Source of the DNA: Mucilaginibacter sp. KACC 22773
GTDB taxonomy: Bacteria; Bacteroidota; Bacteroidia; Sphingobacteriales; Sphingobacteriaceae
Length of the DNA stretch: 64,000 nucleotides
NCBI RefSeq assembly: GCF_028736215.1
Contig: NZ_CP117883.1
Coordinates: 2,480,001-2,544,000 of the forward strand
Direction: 5' to 3'
Made by a program: the position numbers and the translations under genes. The notes below the pieces were generated by a model. The model saw only the letters and a program-made list of their open reading frames with translations. It did no database searches and was not told the DNA's origin. Each line of letters begins with the position of its first letter. The first letter of the stretch is position 1. Positions 8,436-16,202 of the stretch are shown piece after piece.

Positions 8436-10889
8436 ATGAAATACTTAATCATCAGCTTACTAACTTTTTTTTGCCAGACATTGTTTGCCCAGGTATCGGG
8501 AAAATTTGTGGACGCTACCGGGCAACCTGTTTCATTTGCAACGGTGATATTATTGGATAGTACCGATAACGCGCTGATAAAATCGGCGCTTACCGACGAT
8601 AAAGGTGCTTTCAGGTTTGAACCTGTTAGCCAGGGCCGGTACATTGTCAAAGTAAGTGATATGACTCATGAAACATGGTCGTCGCCCGTATTTGAGCTTG
8701 CCGGTATAAGGCCAGCCAAAAATCTGGGCATTATCGGGCTAAAAGGGGCATCCAGGCAATTAAGCGAGGTTACGATCAGGGCAGATAAGCCTTTGGTGCA
8801 GCAGGAGCCGGGCGGGATGGTAGTAAATGTACAAAGCAATATATTAACAAAAGGCAGTTCGGTTTTACAGGTATTACAGCGCTCGCCGGGTATAATCGTC
8901 AACCCGCAAAACACCAGCATTACCCTTAACGGGAAGGCGGGAGTAATGGTTATGCTGGATGGTAAGCTGATGCGGATGTCGATGCAGCAGGTACTTACTT
9001 TACTAAACGGCATAAGCGCTGATGATATTGAAAAAATAGAACTACTAAATACCCCGCCCGCCAAATACGATGCCGATGGCAATGCCGGGCTCATTAACAT
9101 CGTCACCAAAAAAAATAAACAGCGAGGTACAAGCGGGTCTGTTACGGCCACGGCGGGATATGGCAGGGGCGAAAAGGGCTCGGCAAACGTCTCAATCAAT
9201 CATAATACCGGTAAGGCGGGCCTGTGGGCTTCTTATTCGTATGCTCATGACCGCGGGCATAGTGAATTGTTTGCAGGTGGGACGGAAACTGTACCAGCCA
9301 TAGGTGGCCAAACCGAGTTTCTGTACACAGGGCTTGCCAAACCAATAGCCAAATACCAGGATGCTGAAATTGGTGCCGACATCCGGCCTAATCAAAAGAC
9401 AACCGTTGGCGCCAGTATCTATTTTGCGGCGGGAAGTAACCACAACAATAATTACAACCATGGCCATTATGCCCTTAAGCCCGATTCTGTTTTGCTGTTC
9501 AATTCCTACCTCGATGGTATTAATCATACTTACAATACCATTGGCTCCATTTACCTGGAACGGGAACTAAGTAAAGGCGAAAAAATCAATTTTGATGCGG
9601 ATTATATTTATTACAAAAACAACGGGCAAACTAATGTTGAAAGCACCTTTGTTGATAACTATGGTAACCTGGCCGGTGCCGGCGACAGCCTTTACGCGCC
9701 CCGCCAGCGCGATTTGGCCAGTACCGCTATCAAAGTATCTGTGCTTAAAGCAGATTACACAAAACAAATAAACCCAAACCTGAAATTAGAAGCAGGGGTA
9801 AAGGGCACCTTTACCCGCAGCAATAGCGTATCCGGAATTGAAAATATGCAAAACGGCCAATGGGTACTAAGCAGTGTAGGGGTATCCAATAACCTGGTTA
9901 CAAAGGAGGTGATTGGCGCGGGGTACGCAACTTTGAATGCGAAGCTGGATACCGCTACCAGCCTTACTATTGGCGCACGCTATGAATACTCGCACAACAG
10001 TACCGATAACGCCAGTAATGCCCAATATGATATCGACCGGAAATTGAAGAAGTTGTTTCCGAGTGTATTTCTGACGAGGAAACTTAATGACCATTCCGAA
10101 TTGCAGTTATCCTATACCAAACGCGTCAGCCGCCCATCCTACAGCGACCTAGCTTCGTATGTAACCTATAATGACCCGGTATCTGTTTTTACAGGAAACC
10201 CTGCGTTAAAACCTACCATTACCGATAATATTAAACTGGCTTACAATTACCACGATTATGTGTTCTCGGTTTTATTCAGCCGCGATAAAGATGTGATATT
10301 ACAAACGCAAATTTCTACCGGGCCATCTAAAGGGTTGGTTTACCTTGCCCCGCAAAACGCACCTTATCAAAATAACATTACCCTGCAAACCAGCGTCCCG
10401 GTAAAAATAACAAGCTGGTGGGAGGGGCGTTATGGTTTTGTTGGCGGCTGGCGGCAATACAAAGTGGACTATACGCCGCAAACTTTTATCAAATCATACT
10501 TTGCCGGATCGGTTGATTTCAGCGAAACGTTTAAACTTCCTAAAAGCATTTCGGTGGAGGTTTCCGGTTATGCCTATTCACCGGCGTATTACGCTACCTC
10601 AAGAAGCAACGGAAACGGGATGCTTAACCTGGGGATAAAAAAGGAATTGGATAATAATAAAGGCAGTTTTCAGCTATCAGTTACCGATTTGTTGTTGTCG
10701 GCAAGCTATTACGCTTATATCGGCCACCTTACCCGCGATGCTTTTAATTCGCAGGTATGGGTACGGTATAACGGCGAGTCAAGGGGTTTTCCCATTATCA
10801 AGCTTACCTATTATCGGTCATTTGGCTCAAAAAACAAGGTTCAACGAAAGGATGATAATGCCTCCAAAGATGAAAGAGGGCGGTTATAA
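8436..10889 (+). CDS. Outer-membrane beta-barrel protein with carboxypeptidase-like and plug domains
   Basis: TonB-dependent-receptor-like outer-membrane protein, 817 aa. It has a signal peptide ending LFAQ (residue 19), a carboxypeptidase-regulatory-like fold (about 20-110, GKFVDATGQPVSFATVILLD), a plug-like domain (about 125-225, including DIEKIELLNTPPAKYDADG and INIVTKK) and a long barrel of alternating strands. The C-terminal segment matches the OMP_b-brl_3 family rather than SusC, and no SusD partner is nearby. The substrate is unknown. It is divergent from the LytS/LytR pair and 32 bp upstream of the GH43 gene, so it may be regulated by the first and cotranscribed with the second. Confidence 0.9.
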   Translation: MKYLIISLLTFFCQTLFAQVSGKFVDATGQPVSFATVILLDSTDNALIKSALTDDKGAFRFEPVSQGRYIVKVSDMTHETWSSPVFELAGIRPAKNLGIIGLKGASRQLSEVTIRADKPLVQQEPGGMVVNVQSNILTKGSSVLQVLQRSPGIIVNPQNTSITLNGKAGVMVMLDGKLMRMSMQQVLTLLNGISADDIEKIELLNTPPAKYDADGNAGLINIVTKKNKQRGTSGSVTATAGYGRGEKGSANVSINHNTGKAGLWASYSYAHDRGHSELFAGGTETVPAIGGQTEFLYTGLAKPIAKYQDAEIGADIRPNQKTTVGASIYFAAGSNHNNNYNHGHYALKPDSVLLFNSYLDGINHTYNTIGSIYLERELSKGEKINFDADYIYYKNNGQTNVESTFVDNYGNLAGAGDSLYAPRQRDLASTAIKVSVLKADYTKQINPNLKLEAGVKGTFTRSNSVSGIENMQNGQWVLSSVGVSNNLVTKEVIGAGYATLNAKLDTATSLTIGARYEYSHNSTDNASNAQYDIDRKLKKLFPSVFLTRKLNDHSELQLSYTKRVSRPSYSDLASYVTYNDPVSVFTGNPALKPTITDNIKLAYNYHDYVFSVLFSRDKDVILQTQISTGPSKGLVYLAPQNAPYQNNITLQTSVPVKITSWWEGRYGFVGGWRQYKVDYTPQTFIKSYFAGSVDFSETFKLPKSISVEVSGYAYSPAYYATSRSNGNGMLNLGIKKELDNNKGSFQLSVTDLLLSASYYAYIGHLTRDAFNSQVWVRYNGESRGFPIIKLTYYRSFGSKNKVQRKDDNASKDERGRL

Positions 10890-10921
10890 ATTATATAAAA
10901 AATAGTGTCCTATATTAGGGC

Positions 10922-11959
10922 ATGAAAAACATTATAAAAATCTGCCTTTTATTGATGGTTGTGGCCCAATCGGGCTTTGCCCAGCAAAAAACTTTCATGA
11001 ATCCATTGCTGCCTTCCGGTGCCGATCCCTGGGTTATTTCCAAAGATGGCTTTTACTATTATACCAATTCAACGGGTAGTCACCTGGCTATCTGGAAAAC
11101 AAAAGATATTACGCAGCTAAAAACAGCTGTTAAAAAAACAATTTGGGTGCCACCGGCGGGTACCAACTATTCAAAGGAACTTTGGGCGCCCGAGCTTCAT
11201 TTTATAAAAGGCAAATGGTATATGTATTTTGCTGCCGATGACGGCAATAACAACAACCATCGGATTTATGTGCTCGAAAATACCGCCACTGATCCTACAC
11301 AAGGCGCCTGGACATTTAAAGGAAAAGTAGGCGACAGCACCAACAAATGGGCCATTGATGTATCGGTATTTGAAAATAAAGGACAGTTATACATGATTTG
11401 GGCCGGCTGGGAAGGCGATGTTGACGTGCAGCAAAACATCTACATAGCCAAAATGAAAGATGCCTGCACCATTGAAGGCCCGCGGGTAAAAATATCAAGC
11501 CCCGAGTTTGACTGGGAAAAATATGGCGACCTTGGGGCACAATCAAACCCGCCGCATGTTAACGTAAACGAAGGCCCCGAGATTTTAAAACACAACGATA
11601 AGCTATTCCTTATATACTCGGCCAGCGGTTGCTGGACAGATTATTATGCCCTTGGTATGCTCACGGCATCAAAAAACAGCAACTTATTGGATGCCGCATC
11701 ATGGAGAAAGTCGGTCCAACCGGTATTTAAGCAATCGCCGGAAAATGGTGTTTATGCACCCGGCCACAATTCATTCTTTAAATCTCCTGATGGAACGGAG
11801 GATTGGATATTGTACCACGCCAACTCCAAACCTGGCCAGGGCTGTGGTAATGACCGGTCGCCCAGGGCGCAAAAATTTGGCTGGAAAAAAGATGGATCGC
11901 CCGATTTTGGCGTTCCTTTAAAAGAGGGCGTACCCCTTGATATACCATCGGGGAATTAA
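10922..11959 (+). CDS. Secreted glycoside hydrolase, family 43
   Basis: Predicted five-bladed beta-propeller glycosidase, 345 aa, with a signal peptide ending GFAQ (about residue 20). Family 43 landmarks are visible: the general-base Asp in GADPWVISKDGFYYY, the pKa-modulating Asp in KWAIDVSVFENKGQLYMIWAG and the catalytic acid Glu in NEGPEILKHNDKLFLIYS. Family members act on alpha-L-arabinofuranosides, beta-xylosides or related pentose polymers; the exact substrate cannot be read from the sequence. It is 32 bp downstream of the outer-membrane barrel gene, suggesting cotranscription and a role in polysaccharide side-chain removal. Confidence 0.88.
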   Translation: MKNIIKICLLLMVVAQSGFAQQKTFMNPLLPSGADPWVISKDGFYYYTNSTGSHLAIWKTKDITQLKTAVKKTIWVPPAGTNYSKELWAPELHFIKGKWYMYFAADDGNNNNHRIYVLENTATDPTQGAWTFKGKVGDSTNKWAIDVSVFENKGQLYMIWAGWEGDVDVQQNIYIAKMKDACTIEGPRVKISSPEFDWEKYGDLGAQSNPPHVNVNEGPEILKHNDKLFLIYSASGCWTDYYALGMLTASKNSNLLDAASWRKSVQPVFKQSPENGVYAPGHNSFFKSPDGTEDWILYHANSKPGQGCGNDRSPRAQKFGWKKDGSPDFGVPLKEGVPLDIPSGN

Positions 11960-12065
11960 TATTGTTGTTTGAATTGCAGTTGGTTTGTCGTAAATCCGCA
12001 GTCTTAAAAAGCGGTGATAACTGGTTTATTATACCGCGCGCGGGTTAATAAATTGGTGATAAACA

Positions 12066-12235
12066 TGTCAGTCTACAAGGCAAATGCATCTAATAGTTAA
12101 TGGATTGCGCGATTAGTTTAGTGTTAACCATGTAAAAATACAAAACATTGACTGTCAAATATTTATATAAAAATATATCTAAAATATGTTAAGTTATGTT
12201 AACCCAGTTAGATGCGTTTGCCCTGTGTCAGTCTA
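12066..12235. repeat. 144-bp inverted-repeat element with flanking 10-bp direct repeats
   Basis: This covers most of the 353-bp gap before the DUF1080 gene. Terminal inverted repeats GGCAAATGCATCTAA (12079-12093) and TTAGATGCGTTTGCC (12208-12222) match at 14 of 15 positions. TGTCAGTCTA occurs as a direct repeat just outside both ends (12066-12075 and 12226-12235). The interior is AT-rich and contains two GTTAAC sites. A related 146-bp element lies inverted at 28669-28814. It could be a MITE-like element or a regulatory region. Confidence 0.65.
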
Positions 12236-12312
12236 AAGGTTTCCTTGCATCTTTCAAATAAATATCTCTACCTTAGTATAACCAGTTACAAGCTATTTAA
12301 TTCCTGTCTGCC

Positions 12313-12993
12313 ATGATCAAAAAGCATTTTCAACAAGGCCTGCTGGCCTGTTTACCACTTATTATTTTATTTTCAATAGATGCCAAAGCGCAAAATAAAG
12401 ATGGCTGGCGACAGCTTTTTAACGGTAAAGACCTTAACGGCTGGAAACAGGTTGGCAAGGGCAGCCGCTATGTAAAGGATGGCTTAACCGGCAGCCACGG
12501 CGGCATGGGCTTATTGTACTGGACGAAAGAAAAATTCAGCAACTGCACTATCCGGGTAGTTTATAAAATGCAAAAGTTTAACAGCAATGCCGGTGTATTC
12601 ATCCGCATACCGCTGGAGCCCCGCGAGGAATGGATGCCCGTATTTTATGGTTATGAAGTGCAGATAGATAACCATCCCGAAACCTCCAAAGAGGACGACT
12701 ACCATATTACCGGCACCCTGTATTCGCTTACCAAGCCATTGGCCAAACCCGGCAAGCCCGGTCCGCAATGGAATACCATGGAAATTACACTGGATGGCCC
12801 GCGAACTATAGTTGTTGTTAACGGTCAAAAAGTAACCGACTATAAGGAGGGCGACCCAACACCGGCCCGTAAATTTGATTTCGAACCGTTCCGCGGCACG
12901 CGTCCTAACGAGGGCTACATAGGCTTGCAAAACCATGGCGATGACGATGTGGTTTTTTTTAAGGAAGTAGCTGTTAAACCATTGCATAAATAA
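12313..12993 (+). CDS. Secreted DUF1080 protein (3-keto-disaccharide hydrolase-like)
   Basis: Single-domain DUF1080 protein, 226 aa, with a signal peptide ending DAKA (about residue 26). The concanavalin-like fold starts with the hallmark WRQLFNGKDLNGWKQVG. Further landmarks are NAGVFIRIPLEP, YGYEVQIDNHPE and GYIGLQNHGDDDVVFFKEV. Family members are linked to hydrolysis of 3-keto-glycosides, so a periplasmic role is likely. Its stop lies only 5 bp before the Gfo/Idh gene, a pairing that fits a pathway in which an oxidoreductase makes a 3-keto sugar and DUF1080 splits it. Upstream is the 144-bp repeat element. Confidence 0.85.
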   Translation: MIKKHFQQGLLACLPLIILFSIDAKAQNKDGWRQLFNGKDLNGWKQVGKGSRYVKDGLTGSHGGMGLLYWTKEKFSNCTIRVVYKMQKFNSNAGVFIRIPLEPREEWMPVFYGYEVQIDNHPETSKEDDYHITGTLYSLTKPLAKPGKPGPQWNTMEITLDGPRTIVVVNGQKVTDYKEGDPTPARKFDFEPFRGTRPNEGYIGLQNHGDDDVVFFKEVAVKPLHK

Positions 12994-12998
12994 TAACC

Positions 12999-14531
12999 AT
13001 GGAGCAATTGGATGAAACAAAAAGTAACAAAAGTAACAATGGCATAAGCCGGGCCGATTTTATAAAAAAAACCGCTATAGCTACAGCCGGGTTTTACATT
13101 GTGCCGCGCTTTGTGCTGGGTGGTAAAGGTTACACAGCACCAAGCGATAAGCTATACATTGCCGCGATAGGCTGCGGCGGCGAGGCCGAGAACGATATTA
13201 AGCACTTTGCTACCGCCCCTAAAAAGAATGCTGTTATAGCCTTTTTATGCGATGTTGACGACAGGCAGGCCGCGCCACGCCGCAAAGAGTTCCCCAAAGC
13301 GCCTTATTATCATGACTGGCGCGAGCTGTTTGATAAACAGCATAAAAACTTTGATGCCGTAACCGTTGCCATACCCGATCATAACCACGCCTTGGTTGGG
13401 CTGAGCGCTATGCAGCTCAAAAAACATTTGTACCTGCAAAAGCCATTAACCCATGATATTTACGAAGCCCGCATACTAACCCAGGCATCCGAAAAATACC
13501 GGGTGGTAACTCAAATGGGCGACCAGGGTGCATCCTGCGATGGTATGCGCACCATGCGCGAATGGTTTGAAGCCGGCCTGATAGGCGACATTGAGAAAGT
13601 ATATTGCTGGACCGACAGGCCGGTTTGGCCGCAAGGGATTTCCTGGCCGAAAACAAGCCCGCCAATTCCTAAAGAACTCAAATGGGATTTGTGGCTGGGT
13701 ACTGCAAGGCAAACCAGCTATATTGATAACCTGGTGCCCTTTAACTGGCGCGGCTGGTGGGAGTTTGGCACCGGCGCGTTGGGCGATATGGGCTGCCACA
13801 TTATGGGGCCGCCGTTTAAACTGCTTGGCCTGGGTTACCCAACCGAAGTTTCGGGCAGCGCCAGCACCGTTTACAGCGGCATTTTTAAAGAAGGCATTTA
13901 CCCCGAAAGCGGGCCGGTATCCAGTGCTATCAAGTTTAAATTTAAACAGCAAAACGGTAAAAACCTCGATCTGCATTGGATGGATGGCGGCATAACGCCC
14001 GAACGCCTTAACGAGCTTGACCCTGCTTTAAACATGAATGAAGCGTTGGGAGATTTTCCCGGCGAAAATGATTTTGAAGGCTGTACATTATTTATAGGCA
14101 CCAAAGGAAAAGTTTCCTGTGGTTGGGGAGGCAGTCACCCCCGACTGCTGCCGCTTACCTTAAACAAGGATATAAACGTACCCGAAAAGTACCCGCGCGT
14201 TGCTGGTGGGATGGATGGCCATTGGTGGCAATGGGTTGATGCCAGTATAGCCGGCTACGGCAAAATGGAAGTTGATTCGCCATTTGTGGGATATGCAGGG
14301 CCATTGACGGAAACAGTGCTGATGGGCAACCTGTTGCTGCGCACCTTTAACCTGCGCGAGAAAATAAAACGCAACGACCCGGTTTATGGCAATATGGAAG
14401 GCTACAAATTTAGCGGCAGGTACACCGGCTTAAATTGGGACGGCGAAAACATGCGCGTAACCAACTTTGAACCCGCCAACCAATACATCCGCCGTACTTA
14501 CCGGCAGGGTTGGGGCGAACTGAAATTGTAA
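12999..14531 (+). CDS. Gfo/Idh/MocA family oxidoreductase, exported type
   Basis: NAD(P)-dependent sugar oxidoreductase family, 510 aa. After an N-terminal export-like segment (ISRADFIKKTAIATAGFYIV) comes a Rossmann domain (about 50-180, KLYIAAIGCGGEAENDI) and a C-terminal substrate domain with insertions. The usual EKP motif reads LQKPLTHD here: the catalytic Lys is kept but Glu is replaced by Gln. The Tat-like motif is SRADF rather than SRRDF, so one of the twin arginines is missing. Coupled to the upstream DUF1080 gene (5 bp gap), which suggests 3-keto-glycoside metabolism. A strong hairpin follows at 14550-14583. Confidence 0.88.
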   Translation: MEQLDETKSNKSNNGISRADFIKKTAIATAGFYIVPRFVLGGKGYTAPSDKLYIAAIGCGGEAENDIKHFATAPKKNAVIAFLCDVDDRQAAPRRKEFPKAPYYHDWRELFDKQHKNFDAVTVAIPDHNHALVGLSAMQLKKHLYLQKPLTHDIYEARILTQASEKYRVVTQMGDQGASCDGMRTMREWFEAGLIGDIEKVYCWTDRPVWPQGISWPKTSPPIPKELKWDLWLGTARQTSYIDNLVPFNWRGWWEFGTGALGDMGCHIMGPPFKLLGLGYPTEVSGSASTVYSGIFKEGIYPESGPVSSAIKFKFKQQNGKNLDLHWMDGGITPERLNELDPALNMNEALGDFPGENDFEGCTLFIGTKGKVSCGWGGSHPRLLPLTLNKDINVPEKYPRVAGGMDGHWWQWVDASIAGYGKMEVDSPFVGYAGPLTETVLMGNLLLRTFNLREKIKRNDPVYGNMEGYKFSGRYTGLNWDGENMRVTNFEPANQYIRRTYRQGWGELKL

Positions 14532-14549
14532 TTAACCCAGGAAATATAA

Positions 14550-14583
14550 AACCGGGCGAGTGATAAATGTCACCCGCCCGGTT
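14550..14583. terminator. Bidirectional terminator hairpin between convergent genes
   Basis: Arms AACCGGGCGAGTGA and TCACCCGCCCGGTT pair fully apart from one internal A/C mismatch, around a 6-base loop. T-rich sequence follows on both strands. It lies between the Gfo/Idh gene (+) and the secreted-repeat lipoprotein gene (-). Confidence 0.75.
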
Positions 14584-14601
14584 AATATGTTTTTTGAAGA
14601 T

Positions 14602-15456
14602 TTATAAAGCTACGGTTGTACTGTTAGTCACCTTCCAGATAGCACTACCAGCTACCGGGAAGCTTACGCCGTTGGTATTGCCTCGGGTTGCGGCATCCTG
14701 TCCAAAATAGTATAGCGGATGCCCTTTATAAACAAGCTGCGTTTTTCCGAATACGTTAATAGTGGTAAACTGGGTTTTATCAAAAATTGACGGGATACTG
14801 GCCACCCCGGTAACCTCAAAAATAGGCCACGCGGCGTTATTGCTGAAATCGGCTTTTGTAAAGTTGTTTTTGCTTGATGCATCTTTACTAAACATGTATA
14901 ATGTAAGCCCCCGGTCATCAGTAATAAATTGCGATGCTCCGGTGCCTGCAATGCCTTGGTCGTTGTACTGGGCTTTATCCAGCCCGATAAGCTGGGCGTT
15001 GCCAAACATAATGGTGTAGTCGGCCTTGGCTATGACCCAAAGGTTGGCAACCTTATCACCATTGGTATCACCGGCTTTAAGGTCTTTGCTGTAATAATAT
15101 AATGGCCAGCCTTTATAGGTACTTTGTTTACTGCCGTCGGGCCTGTCAATCACACCAAAATCTGATGATGTTAAGCCGGCGCCAATAGTGAGTCCTGCTT
15201 TGTAAAATACCGGCCAGGTTGTAGCGCAGCCGTCTACACAAACCGAAGCGCCGCTTACATCTTTAGAGAAAAAATAAAGCGAGAATCCGTTGTTATCTGT
15301 AAGTACTTTCCCGAAGGTGGCGTTATCGGTTAGCACAACTCCGGTAAGCTGCGGCGTTGGTATAATGCGATTTGAACTTTTGCTGCATGAGGAGTCCAAC
15401 AGCACAATGCTTACAAACACTGCAATCATTGCATGAAGTAACTTGTAATTTTTCAT
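14602..15456 (-). CDS. Lipoprotein with secreted Y-X4-D-type repeats (Lipoprotein_15-like)
   Basis: Predicted surface or periplasmic lipoprotein, 284 aa. The signal ends LLDSSCSK, with Cys23 or Cys24 as the lipidation candidate. The rest is built of related units of about 45-60 residues: LTDNNGFSLYFFSKDVSG, STYKGWPLYYYSKDLKAG, ITDDRGLTLYMFSKDASS and LVYKGHPLYYFGQDAATRG. They alternate a LT(D)xxG-LY(F/M)FS type with a KG-PLYY type, as in the COG4315/PF03640 secreted-repeat family. Function is unknown for the family. One unit holds a Cys pair (VCVDGCATTWP) typical of it. It is monocistronic and convergent with the Gfo/Idh gene. Confidence 0.85.
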   Translation of the reverse strand: MKNYKLLHAMIAVFVSIVLLDSSCSKSSNRIIPTPQLTGVVLTDNATFGKVLTDNNGFSLYFFSKDVSGASVCVDGCATTWPVFYKAGLTIGAGLTSSDFGVIDRPDGSKQSTYKGWPLYYYSKDLKAGDTNGDKVANLWVIAKADYTIMFGNAQLIGLDKAQYNDQGIAGTGASQFITDDRGLTLYMFSKDASSKNNFTKADFSNNAAWPIFEVTGVASIPSIFDKTQFTTINVFGKTQLVYKGHPLYYFGQDAATRGNTNGVSFPVAGSAIWKVTNSTTVAL

Positions 15457-15604
15457 AAGTTTTAATTTAAGATGTAGTTGATTTTATTAGTCATTACTCT
15501 AAAAAAGGGTAAATGGTTGCTTTTTAAGAAATGTAAAATTTAAGGTGGAGCTAAATGCCCGGTGGAAATTCTGAATGGGGAATAACGTATATCGCATGGC
15601 GGCG

Positions 15605-15959
15605 AAGACTCACCCGGCGAGGCTGCGCCCGCCACCCTCTCTTCACCTGCGGTGAGTGTTGCACAACTAAGGTTGCAAAAAAAAGCGCATGTTTTATGGC
15701 GGTTTGACGCCCTGAGATTTGAATATCGACTAACTTGCTTTTGGCAATAGCTGAATATTAAAATCTCAGAAGGTTGATCGACAAGATTTGAAATTTTGCG
15801 ACGTATGCGCTTAGTTGTGCAACAATCACCTGCGGTGGAAAGAGGGGCTTGAACGTTGAATATAAATACGTTATAAAAAATAAGTAATAAATTTCCAAGC
15901 CCCTCTTTCCGGCGAAGCCGAAGAGAGAGTGGCCAGCGCAGCGTAGCCGGGTGAGTCTT
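15605..15959. repeat. Nested inverted-repeat region
   Basis: This is the main content of the 746-bp gap before the giant helicase gene. Outer arms lie at 15605-15643 (starting AAGACTCACCCGGC) and 15920-15959 (ending GCCGGGTGAGTCTT), imperfect in the middle. Inside them GTTGCACAACTAA (15658-15670) and TTAGTTGTGCAAC (15811-15823) form perfect 13-bp inverted repeats. A further pair CTGAGATTT / AAATCTCAG lies inside that. CACCTGCGGTG occurs next to each inner end. It resembles a small element inserted into an older palindromic repeat. No ORF of note. Confidence 0.65.
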
Positions 15960-16202
15960 AACCAGCGTTGAAAGCCAATGTTTGTGTAAATATTGAATGT
16001 GTCATATGAGTAACGAATCGAAGGTGATTAAGTAATGCTGTGAATACACTATACTATCGAAATCACAACGTCTTTTTTATACGAGACTCATGTGTTCCCA
16101 CCAGTCCCCCATGCCCATATTTTAGCTGGGTATATTAAAAAAACACATTCGCAGCGTTTAATATGGAACAGATAAAAATAAATATCTATCTTTTCAACTA
16201 AT

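Noticed and set aside
13476..13995. Long antisense and alternate-frame ORFs (166 and 134 aa) in the Gfo/Idh gene
   Set aside because: Open by chance in GC-richer coding sequence; no independent promoter, and the overlapped gene is clearly conserved.
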